Assembly: GCA_947447975.1 (NCBI GenBank)
Contig: CANFLU010000017.1
Coordinates: 1 to 53,031, forward strand
Origin: Comamonadaceae bacterium
GTDB lineage: Bacteria; Pseudomonadota; Gammaproteobacteria; Burkholderiales; Burkholderiaceae_C
Direction of reading: 5' to 3'
DNA: 53,031 nucleotides
A program made the position numbers and the translations under genes. Shown here in pieces: positions 45,598-53,031 of this stretch (positions are counted from its first letter, which is position 1; every line of letters begins with the position of its first letter). The notes below the pieces were generated by a model that saw nothing but the letters and a program-made list of their open reading frames with translations, was not told where the DNA came from and ran no database searches.

Positions 45598-46749
45598 TTA
45601 GCAGCCGCCCAGCTCGGTGCGTATCGCGCTGGCTAGCGCTTGGTAGTCTTGCGCCTTGTTGTAAAGCTGCCCGCAGACCCGGAGGTAGTAGGCCCCGGCA
45701 CAGGTCGTTATCGCAGTCTCCACCCGATACACCTCGGCCAAACGCTTTTGCAAGGCGGCGCAGGCCGCCCGACCACCTTGCAAGGCAGGCAAAGGCACCA
45801 GGCCCATGGCGATGGCATCGGGCGGCAAGATGTCTTTGGAAAGACCTAAGGCGGCCAAGACCAATTCGCGCCCGTAGCGCATGCGTTCCTGGTTCGCTGC
45901 ACGCACACGCTCCCAGCCCAGGTGGGCGAAAAAATCAATGGCCGCAGGCGCTGCCAGCCAGGCGCTGACATCCACCGTGCCCAGCATGTCCCAGGGCGCG
46001 GGATAGTCCTCCGCGTCGCGCCAAGAAACTATGAGCGGACGCATGCGCGCCTGCCAGCGTGGCGCAACGCGGTACACCGCACTACCCAATGGCGCGCACA
46101 CCCATTTATGCAAATTTCCAAACCAAAAATCGGCATCCAAGCGGTCCAAATCGAGGTTCAGTTGCCCTGGCGCATGCGAGGCATCCACGGCGATCGCAAT
46201 ACCATGCGCCCTGCATACATCGGCCAGTTGCTGCACTGGCAATATGCGAGCCGTAGCCGACGTAATATGGTCCACCACCAGCAAGCGGGTACGGGAGTTG
46301 ATCGCCGCCTCGACCCGGGCCACTATCTGCGCCGCATCATCGTCCATGGGAATGGCAACTTCCCGCAAAACCCCGCCTGCGCTGGCCAAAGCGCGTTGCA
46401 CGGCATACACCACTGCGCCGTACTCCTGGTCCAAAATAATCGCCTCATCGCCCTGCTGAAATGGAAATCCGCGCAAGGTGGTGCTGGCCGCTTCGGTAGC
46501 GTTGCGCACCAAGGCGATCTGTTCGGGTTGCTGACCTAGAAAGGCTGCGATGTGCGCGCGCGCAGCGGCCACGCGGTCTTGTGCTTCGCGGGCAAAAAAG
46601 CGCACCGGGTTTTCTTGTACCTGGTCCTGCACTGCGCGCTGTATTTCGCGCACGACCGATGGCACCGCGCCATACGAGCCATGATTGCAATGGTGCACCG
46701 TTGGGTCGAGCGCCCAAGCTTCGCGCTCTTCGTGTAGATCAAACATCAT
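45598..46749 (-). CDS. PLP-dependent class V aminotransferase, isopenicillin-N-epimerase-like
   Basis: The 383 residues belong to the fold-type I class V group. The N-terminal HHCNHGSYGAVP is followed by VRNATEAASTTLRGFPFQQG. The PLP aspartate/histidine region is AVDASHAPGQLNLDLDRL, and the PLP lysine lies in WFGNLHKWVCAPLGSAVY. Proteins like this are annotated CefD-like or cysteine-desulfurase-like, but no beta-lactam genes are nearby. Two adjacent ATGs (46749, 46746) make the start ambiguous. It shares strand with the carotenoid oxygenase 56 bases upstream. Substrate unknown. Confidence 0.85.
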   Translation of the reverse strand: MMFDLHEEREAWALDPTVHHCNHGSYGAVPSVVREIQRAVQDQVQENPVRFFAREAQDRVAAARAHIAAFLGQQPEQIALVRNATEAASTTLRGFPFQQGDEAIILDQEYGAVVYAVQRALASAGGVLREVAIPMDDDAAQIVARVEAAINSRTRLLVVDHITSATARILPVQQLADVCRAHGIAIAVDASHAPGQLNLDLDRLDADFWFGNLHKWVCAPLGSAVYRVAPRWQARMRPLIVSWRDAEDYPAPWDMLGTVDVSAWLAAPAAIDFFAHLGWERVRAANQERMRYGRELVLAALGLSKDILPPDAIAMGLVPLPALQGGRAACAALQKRLAEVYRVETAITTCAGAYYLRVCGQLYNKAQDYQALASAIRTELGGC

Positions 46750-46805
46750 GGGTTGGTTTTAACCGGGATCCCATGCCCAAGCATATAAAGCCTTGCACGC
46801 AATAT

Positions 46806-48251
46806 TTACCAGCCCCGTGCCAGCCTTGCGTTGCTCACCCAGGTGGCATGAAAACCATTGGGTACGCGCTGGGGTAACGCGATGCGAGCGACAGGCCCTT
46901 GGGCCACGTTGGCCGCGTCAAAAATACTCACATAGGAGCGCGCGTCTTGGGCGTCCCATACAAAGCCGACCAGGTAACCGTCGTCTTCCTTGACGTGCCG
47001 GTCTTTGGGCGCAAAGCTGTGTTCGCTTAGCCATTGGTGCATGCCGCCGTGGTAGGCGGTGCAGCTGCCGGTGTGCAGATCGTGGCGTGCGATGCCGCAA
47101 AAGCGCGGGTCTTCGGGCTGATCGCTGCTGCCCATCAGGATATTCCAGGCGTAGCGCGTAGGCTCGCCCATGCGCGCGCTGTTTATGATGGGGAACTCTT
47201 GGTTGAGTACATCGTCGAGTACGCGTTCGCGCGTTTGGCCGGTGCGTAAATTAAAGCGCCACTCGTAGAACATGCAGTCGATGCCCAGTTGCGCGATCAG
47301 GCGCGGCAGGCCCGTGGCGTCGGGCTGGCCACGGCCATCGCGCTGGGGCTTGAAGGGCGTGCCGGTCATGACGATTTCGACACCGCCTTGGCCATCGTCC
47401 TCTTCCCAGGCATTGGCCACGTGGTACATATAGGTCGCACTGGCCTCAAACCAGCGGATGTCTTGCGTGCTGCCATGGCGCGGGACGATACCAAAGCGCG
47501 AAGGCAGTTCGGGATAAAACGCGATTTTGTGGCGCCCCGCAGCCGCAGCGATGGGGTCTTGAAACAAAGGCAAATCGTGCAGCACGGTGTAGTTGCGCGT
47601 GATGGCCATGTCGTGCGGCAGGCGCGGGCCGGGCAGCGGCACAGGGATCAAGGTTGTGAGTACGCCGCTTTTATCGAGCACACCGTAATGCATATAGGGC
47701 GGCACTTTGCCGTAGCAAAAAAAGATGAATTCGCCGGTGCGTTCATCGACCTTGGAATGCGCTGAAATATGCAAACCAGCCAGGCGCGGGTCCAGCGCCA
47801 AGGTGTCCACGGTGGAAAGGTCGCCGGGCCGCACGCGATACACCTCGCCGCCCAGGTACCACATGGCCAGCAAGTGGCCGGCAAAGTATTTGACGTCGGT
47901 GTTGGCTGTGTTCTTGAGCGGCATGTCGGGCCGGTCTTTGCGCGGCGGGTCTTTGATGCCCTGCCACAAGGCGTGGCCGGCCTGGGTTTCTTCCTGCAAG
48001 CCCTGGGTGTGAATCCAGCGGTTCTGGTAGTAGGCGCGGCCGCCCTCAAAGCGTACCGCGTGCAACATACCGTCACCGTCAAACCAGTGGTAGCGGCCCG
48101 GCGCTTCGAAGCGCCGATTGGGGCCGTTGCGTACATGCATGCCGTGCAGGTCACGCGGAATCTCGCCTTGCACCTGCGTCAACTCGACCGTGATCTCTTC
48201 TTCCACCGGGGCAAAGCCCCCTTGCAGGGTAATGACGTCGTTAAATCCCAT
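46806..48251 (-). CDS. Carotenoid cleavage oxygenase family protein
   Basis: The RPE65/carotenoid oxygenase family cleaves double bonds in carotenoids, stilbenes or lignin-type phenylpropenes at an iron held by four histidines. All four are present: H165 (SAHSKVD), H213 (LPHDMAIT), H277 (YMYHVANAW) and H468 (NGFHATW). I chose the ATG at 48251 (MGFNDVITLQGGFAPVEEEI) because GGAG lies 6 bases upstream; a longer start at 48296 has none. Length is 481 residues. No carotenoid synthesis genes are nearby, so the substrate is open. Confidence 0.9.
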   Translation of the reverse strand: MGFNDVITLQGGFAPVEEEITVELTQVQGEIPRDLHGMHVRNGPNRRFEAPGRYHWFDGDGMLHAVRFEGGRAYYQNRWIHTQGLQEETQAGHALWQGIKDPPRKDRPDMPLKNTANTDVKYFAGHLLAMWYLGGEVYRVRPGDLSTVDTLALDPRLAGLHISAHSKVDERTGEFIFFCYGKVPPYMHYGVLDKSGVLTTLIPVPLPGPRLPHDMAITRNYTVLHDLPLFQDPIAAAAGRHKIAFYPELPSRFGIVPRHGSTQDIRWFEASATYMYHVANAWEEDDGQGGVEIVMTGTPFKPQRDGRGQPDATGLPRLIAQLGIDCMFYEWRFNLRTGQTRERVLDDVLNQEFPIINSARMGEPTRYAWNILMGSSDQPEDPRFCGIARHDLHTGSCTAYHGGMHQWLSEHSFAPKDRHVKEDDGYLVGFVWDAQDARSYVSIFDAANVAQGPVARIALPQRVPNGFHATWVSNARLARGW

Positions 48252-48332
48252 ACCAAACTCCAATGTCTGCGCGCCGTGTTGAGTCTCTTGGCGCATAGCC
48301 TAAGGCAGTGGTTCCGGCCTGACAATCGGGGT

Positions 48333-49355
48333 ATGCACCATGTTTTTGAAACCCTGACGCCCGATCTGGTCCTCGACGCCCTGGAATCGGTCGGCCTGCG
48401 CGGCGACGGCCGCCTGACCGCCTTGTCCTCCTATGAAAATCGGGTCTATCAGGTGCAACTGGAAGACGGCAGCGCGGTAGTGGCCAAGTTTTACCGGCCC
48501 GGGCGCTGGAGCGAAACGCAGATTTTGGAGGAGCACCACTTTGCGCAGGAGCTGATGGAGGCGGAGATTCCGGCCATCGGGCCGCTGCGCCTGGCCGGAG
48601 CCACGCTGCACAGCTTTGGCGGCTTTTGGTTTAGCGTGAGCCCACGCCGGGGTGGACGCCCACCCGAACTGGACGACGAAGAGGTGCTGGAATGGATTGG
48701 CCGCTTTCTGGCGCGCATACACACCGTGGGGGCGCGCAAGCCCTTTGCCAGCCGACCAGCGCTGGACTTGCAGAGTTTTGGCCGCGACGCGCGCGACTGG
48801 CTGCTGGGTCAGGACATGATCCCACTGGACGTACAAACGGCCTGGGGCAGGCACTGCGACGAGGCCTTGGCCCTGGTAGCGGCGCATCCAGCGCTGTGCG
48901 GCCAAGCAGCGACAAGCGGGGAGGCGCAAATACGCATGCTGCGCTTGCACGGGGACTGCCACCCGGGCAATATTTTGTGGACGCCGACCGACGCTGCCCT
49001 TAGCGCCGGGCCGGGGCCGCATTTTGTGGACCTGGACGATGCGCGCACCGGCCCAGCGGTGCAGGACTTGTGGATGCTCAGCAGCGGCGACCGCCGCCAG
49101 CGCAGCCGCCAATTGGGGTTCTTAGTGGACGGTTACGAGCAGTTCCGAGAATTTGACCGCGACGAGCTGGCCTTGATAGAGCCGCTGCGCACGCTGCGCC
49201 TGATCCACTACAGCGCCTGGCTGGCCCGCCGCTGGAGCGACCCGACGTTCCCGCAGAACTTCCCGTGGTTTGGCTCTAGTGACTATTGGCAGGGCCAGGT
49301 GCTCATGCTGCAAGAGCAATGCGAGGCCATGCAGGAGGCACCCTTGGTGGTGTGA
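48333..49355 (+). CDS. srkA: Stress response kinase A (YihE/SrkA-like)
   Basis: SrkA is an aminoglycoside-phosphotransferase-fold Ser/Thr kinase linked to stress survival in E. coli. The 340 residues (E. coli 328) show a lysine at K52 in AVVAKFYRPGRWS. The Brenner motif HGDCHPGN lies at 206-213, and the metal-binding aspartates follow in FVDLDDARTGPAVQDLWM. The ATG at 48333 opens MHHVFETLTPDLVLDALESV; the longer upstream frame runs antisense through the oxygenase gene. It is the second protein-kinase-like gene in 5 kb. Confidence 0.92.
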   Translation: MHHVFETLTPDLVLDALESVGLRGDGRLTALSSYENRVYQVQLEDGSAVVAKFYRPGRWSETQILEEHHFAQELMEAEIPAIGPLRLAGATLHSFGGFWFSVSPRRGGRPPELDDEEVLEWIGRFLARIHTVGARKPFASRPALDLQSFGRDARDWLLGQDMIPLDVQTAWGRHCDEALALVAAHPALCGQAATSGEAQIRMLRLHGDCHPGNILWTPTDAALSAGPGPHFVDLDDARTGPAVQDLWMLSSGDRRQRSRQLGFLVDGYEQFREFDRDELALIEPLRTLRLIHYSAWLARRWSDPTFPQNFPWFGSSDYWQGQVLMLQEQCEAMQEAPLVV

Positions 49356-49440
49356 TGGCACGAGGCTTTGCAGGCCTCACAAGGTATTTGCCTTGCTACT
49401 GCGCGGCCACCTGCACCAGGCAGCAAGTGCAGCCCGTCCA

Positions 49441-50022
49441 TCAAGCCTTGCTTGGCTCTTGCAATACCGCCGGGTCAAAGGGCTGGCGGGCAAACACGGT
49501 GCGCAACATCGGAGCGAAGTGCGCCAAGGGACGGCTGGGGTAGGCGGGGTCGAAGGCCGTCTGGTCGTACAACGCACAAAAACGCTGGCAACTGGCGAAC
49601 CAAGGGTGGTCTGCATAAGCCAAGTGGCCATCATGGGGTTTGCCCAGGTGGTGCGCATAAAACTGCATTTGAAACAGGCCATGCATTTCCACCACCCAGG
49701 TCACTTCGGCGCGCACATAGGGCCTCAAAATAGCGGCGGCCATTTGCGAATGGTTGTCTGGCGCCAACACGTCGCCAATGTCGTGCAATAGCGCGGCCAC
49801 CACCATGTCGATATCCGCACCATCATCCTCGGCACGCGTGGCGCTTTGCAGCGAATGCTCCAAGCGGCTGATCTGGTAACCCGGCAAGGACTCGCTCAAA
49901 TCTTGCAAAGCCGCCAGCAAGCGGTCGGGCAGCGCTTGGATGTAGGCCTGCTCCAAGCGGTGCAGCAACTGGTAATCCTGCGCCGTGCCGTCTTGCATTT
50001 GGGTGAATGTCACGTGTTGCAT
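49441..50022 (-). CDS. HD-domain protein, possibly PhnZ/MIOX-like oxygenase
   Basis: The 193 residues hold an HD-domain pattern: H56 (RLEHSLQSATRA), H80-D81 (AALLHDIGD), H91, H114 and H124/H125, then D153. The segment with YQISRLEHSLQSA and the spacing to LLHDIGD resemble the diiron HD oxygenases PhnZ and myo-inositol oxygenase more than classic nucleotide phosphohydrolases. No phosphonate genes lie nearby. It may instead be a simple hydrolase. Convergent with srkA and upstream of nothing obviously related. Confidence 0.75.
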   Translation of the reverse strand: MQHVTFTQMQDGTAQDYQLLHRLEQAYIQALPDRLLAALQDLSESLPGYQISRLEHSLQSATRAEDDGADIDMVVAALLHDIGDVLAPDNHSQMAAAILRPYVRAEVTWVVEMHGLFQMQFYAHHLGKPHDGHLAYADHPWFASCQRFCALYDQTAFDPAYPSRPLAHFAPMLRTVFARQPFDPAVLQEPSKA

Positions 50023-50091
50023 GCGCGTCTTTCAGGTGAGGGCTTGGGGGTGCAGCGCGATTGTGCACCCAGGCTAGCGCGGGCCAAACGC

Positions 50092-51351
50092 TTATTCCGC
50101 ATCTTGCGGCAAAGCGCGCGGGTCCATTTGCAAGGCGGCTTGGGAACTGGCGTCCATGATCACGTAGTCCGAACGCGGTGCGGGCATGTCGACGCGCTCT
50201 GCCTGGCCCAGCATGAAGTACCAGACCGTGCCTGCCAAGGCCAGCAAAACCAAGGCGAAGTACAGCATCAAACTCTCAGGGCCCAAATAGTCCATCATGC
50301 CGCCGGCCATGGTCGGACCTAGGGTGGCGCCTATGCCGTAGAGCAGCAAAAGGCCACCGGTGGTTTCCAGCACTTTAGAAGGCTCGATCAAGTCGTTGGT
50401 GTGCGCCACGCTCAGGCCGTAAATCGAAAACGAGAGCGCGCCGTACAAAACGCCCAGCATGACCAGCAGGTTTTCATATTCGCGCGCCAAATAAAAGCCC
50501 ACGGCCGCGAGCAAAGAGGAAATCAGGCAGACCCAGATCAACATCAAGCGCCGGTCGTAGCGATCGGACAAATGACCCACCGGGTACTGAAACGCGGCGC
50601 CGCTCAAAATCGTAGCGGCCATGAAAGTGGCGGTGTGGCTGTCGCTAAAGCCGACGCCTTTACCAAACACATTGCCCAGGCTATAAAACGTGCCGCTGAT
50701 CAGGCCCGAGCCCATAGAGGCAATGGCACCAATCGGCGAGATGGCAAACAAACGCACCAGGCTCATGGACGGTGCATGGGTTTGCTTGGGTTCGCGGATG
50801 GTCGTCATGGTGGTAGGCACCAAGGCGAAGGAAAACAAGATGGACGCAAACGCAAAGGGCATAAAGCCGAAGCGGTCACCGGCCAAAATCAGCCACTGCC
50901 CCAGCGCCGTGGACACGCCGCTGACCGCCATATAGGCCGCAAACACCTTGCCCCGGCTTTCGCGCCCGGCCACTACATTGAGCCAGCTTTCAATCACCAT
51001 GTACAAGCCCACAATGCACAAACCGGTGGTAAAGCGCAGCAAGCCCCAGAACCAGGGGTTGGTCCACAAGGCATGCAGCACCGGCAGGGCGGAGGCCACC
51101 GAGGCCATCACGGCAAAGGCACGGATGTAGCCCACGCGGCGGATGAGGCCCGGGCAGGCATAGGTGCCATACACAAAGCCGGCGAAATAGGCCGACATGA
51201 TCATGCCGGTGACCAGACCCGAATACTTAGCCAGACCCGCCTGCGCGCCAATGGCCACCGTTAAAAGGGCAATGCCCACCACCAACATGCTGACGCCCGA
51301 CAGCAAGGAGGCCAGGGGCAGCGTGAGTCGGGAAAAACGGGGGAGTTGCAT
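50092..51351 (-). CDS. MFS transporter (YcaD-like)
   Basis: The 419 residues from the ATG at 51351 (MQLPRFSRLTLPLASLLSGV) show twelve hydrophobic segments. The MFS cytoplasmic loop motif is visible between segments 2 and 3 (CPGLIRRVGYIRAF) and between 8 and 9 (GHLSDRYDRRLMLIW). The block FTTGLCIVGLYMVIESWLNV is typical of the YcaD branch of uncharacterised efflux/uptake proteins. The longer upstream frame reads into the divergent region and is unlikely. Substrate unknown. Confidence 0.88.
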   Translation of the reverse strand: MQLPRFSRLTLPLASLLSGVSMLVVGIALLTVAIGAQAGLAKYSGLVTGMIMSAYFAGFVYGTYACPGLIRRVGYIRAFAVMASVASALPVLHALWTNPWFWGLLRFTTGLCIVGLYMVIESWLNVVAGRESRGKVFAAYMAVSGVSTALGQWLILAGDRFGFMPFAFASILFSFALVPTTMTTIREPKQTHAPSMSLVRLFAISPIGAIASMGSGLISGTFYSLGNVFGKGVGFSDSHTATFMAATILSGAAFQYPVGHLSDRYDRRLMLIWVCLISSLLAAVGFYLAREYENLLVMLGVLYGALSFSIYGLSVAHTNDLIEPSKVLETTGGLLLLYGIGATLGPTMAGGMMDYLGPESLMLYFALVLLALAGTVWYFMLGQAERVDMPAPRSDYVIMDASSQAALQMDPRALPQDAE

Positions 51352-51586
51352 AAACAAACACAATTGCGAGCCGCAGCAAGACGGCGAAGCATCGATGGTG
51401 ACACAGTAGCGCATGCCCCAGCCGCCAAAAGGCGACGTATTGCTAACAAAGTGGGACAATTCTTTCGATTGGCAGGCCCAAAAAAGGGCGCGCAGGCGCA
51501 GGTCGCTTTTGGCGGAAAATGCGTCGCACCTTTAGCACCTTGGTGCAGACAGTCGCCCTACAGTGGCATTTGGACGGAACCCTTGC

Positions 51587-52330
51587 ATGCACCCACAAGA
51601 CCCTTTGATGCAAGATCGCATCGATCTGGCCGCTGCCTTTCGCTGGGCCGCGCGCTGGGATATGCATGAGTCCATTGCCAACCACTTCAGCCTGGCAGTC
51701 TCCGAAGGCGGCACGCGGTTTTTGCTCAACCCGGTGGGAAGCCATTTTTCGCGCATCCGGGCCAGCGACCTGCTGCTGCTCGATGCAGATCACAGTGGCG
51801 AGGGCATCGCCGCCTTGGGCGCCGACCCCACCGCCTGGAACCTGCATGCCACCTTGCACCAGCGATTGCCACAGGCGCGCTGCATATTGCACACCCACAT
51901 GCCCTATGCCACCGCGCTGTGCTGCCTGCAAGACTTTGAATGGCTGGCGCTAGACCAAAACGCCTGTCGCTTTTATGGCCGTATCGCCTACGACCGGCAC
52001 TATGCGGGTATGGCGCTGGATACGTCCGAGGGCGAACGCGTCGCGGCCCTGATGCAAGACGGCAAAAGCGTGCTGTTTTTGGGCAACCATGGCGTAATGG
52101 TCATTGGCGACAGCGTGGCCCAAGCCTTGGACGAACTCTATTACCTGGAAAAAGCCGCCAAAGTGCAGGTGCTGGCCCTGTCCACGGGCCGGCCGCTGGC
52201 CCTGATACCGGAGGCGGTGGCACGCCAGGCCTGCGCCCAATGGAACGATTACCCTACCGACGCTTGCGCCTTGCACTTGCGGGCGCTCAAAGCCATCCTT
52301 GACCTTGAAGAAACGGACTACGCACTATGA
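51587..52330 (+). CDS. Class II aldolase/adducin-family protein lacking the catalytic glutamate
   Basis: The 247 residues have the class II aldolase fold: [11 protein letters not shown] near the start, zinc histidines H102 and H104 ([11 protein letters not shown]), and a third histidine in [11 protein letters not shown]. In E. coli FucA the catalytic glutamate precedes WRFH. Here the matching segment reads TAWNLH, with alanine at that place, so aldol cleavage as in FucA is doubtful. The ATG at 51587 is used; the ATG at 51608 is an alternative. Its stop overlaps the BKACE start (ATGA), so the two act together. Confidence 0.85.
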   Translation: MHPQDPLMQDRIDLAAAFRWAARWDMHESIANHFSLAVSEGGTRFLLNPVGSHFSRIRASDLLLLDADHSGEGIAALGADPTAWNLHATLHQRLPQARCILHTHMPYATALCCLQDFEWLALDQNACRFYGRIAYDRHYAGMALDTSEGERVAALMQDGKSVLFLGNHGVMVIGDSVAQALDELYYLEKAAKVQVLALSTGRPLALIPEAVARQACAQWNDYPTDACALHLRALKAILDLEETDYAL

Positions 52331-53031
52331 ACCCCAACGTCATCATTACCTGCGCACTCACGGGTGCGGGCGACACCGTCGGCAAGCACCCGGCTATCCC
52401 GGTCACGCCCACGCAGATTGCGGCGGCGGCGGTGGAAGCGGCCAAGGCCGGCGCCACCGTGGTGCACTGCCATGTGCGCAACCCTGCGACCGGACAATTC
52501 AGCCGCGACCCTGCTTTGTATGCCGAAGTCATGGACCGCATCCGCGATTCGGGCATCGATGTCATCGTCAACCTGACCGCCGGCATGGGCGGCGACCTGG
52601 AAATCGGCGCCGGTGAGAACCCCACACACTTCGGCCCCAACACCGACCTGATAGGCCCCATGGCGCGCCTGATCCATGTAGAACAACTGCTGCCCGAAAT
52701 TTGCACCTTGGACTGCGGCACCCTCAACTTTGGCGACGGCGACACGATTTATGTCTCCACCCCGATGGCGCTGCGCGCCGGGGCCAAGCGCATCACCGAG
52801 CTGGGCGTGAAAGCCGAACTCGAAATCTTTGATACCGGCCACCTCTGGTTTGCCAAGCAAATGATGAAAGAGGGCCTGCTGGACAACCCGCTGTTCCAGC
52901 TCTGCCTGGGCATTCCATGGGGCGCACCCGCGGACACTACCCCCATGAAAGCCATGGTGGACAACCTGCCGCCGGGCGCAGTGTGGTCGGCTTTTGGCAT
53001 TGGCCGCTCGCAAATGCCGATGCTGGCGCAA
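52327..53031 (+). CDS. BKACE family beta-keto acid cleavage enzyme (partial)
   Basis: The 235 codons visible, cut by the window end, encode a 3-keto-5-aminohexanoate cleavage type protein (COG3246). This family uses acetyl-CoA to split beta-keto acids into acetoacetate and a CoA ester. The zinc motif H47-C-H49 lies in [20 protein letters not shown]. Further family blocks are [20 protein letters not shown] and [13 protein letters not shown]. The third zinc ligand should lie just beyond the end. The start overlaps the aldolase-like gene by four bases. The true substrate is unknown. Confidence 0.9.
   Translation, partial: MNPNVIITCALTGAGDTVGKHPAIPVTPTQIAAAAVEAAKAGATVVHCHVRNPATGQFSRDPALYAEVMDRIRDSGIDVIVNLTAGMGGDLEIGAGENPTHFGPNTDLIGPMARLIHVEQLLPEICTLDCGTLNFGDGDTIYVSTPMALRAGAKRITELGVKAELEIFDTGHLWFAKQMMKEGLLDNPLFQLCLGIPWGAPADTTPMKAMVDNLPPGAVWSAFGIGRSQMPMLAQ

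Noticed and set aside
49356..49440. Weak hairpin between the convergent srkA and HD-domain genes
   Set aside because: A 5-bp stem without a T-run is not enough to call a terminator.
51352..51586. Divergent region between the MFS gene and the aldolase-like gene, with short palindromes such as GCACC-TT-GGTGC
   Set aside because: The repeats are only 4-5 bp per arm and no consensus promoter or riboswitch-like structure was convincing.

Overview
The window is about 53 kb of chromosome from a betaproteobacterium, most likely order Burkholderiales and close to Comamonadaceae (Rhodoferax, Limnohabitans, Polaromonas and relatives). This placement is inferred from protein character and gene content: a spc-type ribosomal protein block, an alphaproteobacterial/betaproteobacterial type glycerol ABC importer, a box (aerobic benzoyl-CoA) cluster with a shikimate-kinase-like regulator, and a NodI/NodJ-like ABC pair. 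Base composition is moderately GC-rich and gene density is high. I see no tRNA, rRNA, insertion sequence, prophage or CRISPR array.

Layout. (1) 1-5831, minus strand: the spc ribosomal block rplN-rplX-rplE-rpsN-rpsH-rplF-rplR-rpsE-rpmD-rplO-secY-rpmJ, headed by its own candidate promoter and a structured leader. Its upstream neighbour is glpD, not rpsQ. (2) 5848-16050: a glycerol regulon. The minus-strand operon is glpS-glpT-glpP-glpQ-glpU-glpV-glpD (ABC importer plus glycerol-3-phosphate dehydrogenase). It diverges from glpR and glpK across a region carrying several TTCG-type elements. (3) 16147-21570: proC, a LysR regulator downstream of a CaiB/BaiF CoA-transferase, and malate synthase G. 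(4) 21590-37500: benzoate catabolism. The minus-strand operon is bclA (benzoate-CoA ligase), an alpha/beta hydrolase and a branched-chain-type ABC importer (livKHMGF). The plus strand carries boxR, boxC, boxB, boxA, a 3-hydroxyacyl-CoA dehydrogenase and a 3-oxoadipyl-CoA thiolase. Three TGCA-N6-TGC(A/G) elements sit on the boxR and boxC promoters. (5) 37534-45481: a vapBC-like module with a 36-bp palindromic operator, AMP nucleosidase, a beta-propeller lipoprotein, and a four-gene run of NodI/NodJ-like exporter, metallophosphoesterase and a Ser/Thr kinase fused to a universal-stress domain. (6) 45598-53031: a CefD-like PLP enzyme, carotenoid oxygenase, SrkA-like kinase, HD-domain protein, MFS transporter, a class II aldolase-like protein, and a BKACE enzyme that runs off the window.

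How the parts work together. Benzoate would be imported by the liv-type transporter, activated by BclA, epoxidised by BoxAB and ring-cleaved by BoxC. It would then be finished by beta-oxidation to acetyl-CoA and succinyl-CoA. The semialdehyde dehydrogenase (BoxD) and an enoyl-CoA hydratase step are not in the window. Glycerol would be imported by GlpSTPQV, phosphorylated by GlpK and oxidised by GlpD under GlpR control.

The observations most worth a second look are: the BoxR operator set; two long palindromes inside the boxB-boxA gap; the complementary loss of ABC motifs in GlpS and GlpT, which predicts one degenerate ATP site; the kinase/phosphoesterase/exporter cluster; and an aldolase-like protein without the catalytic glutamate, translationally coupled to a BKACE.
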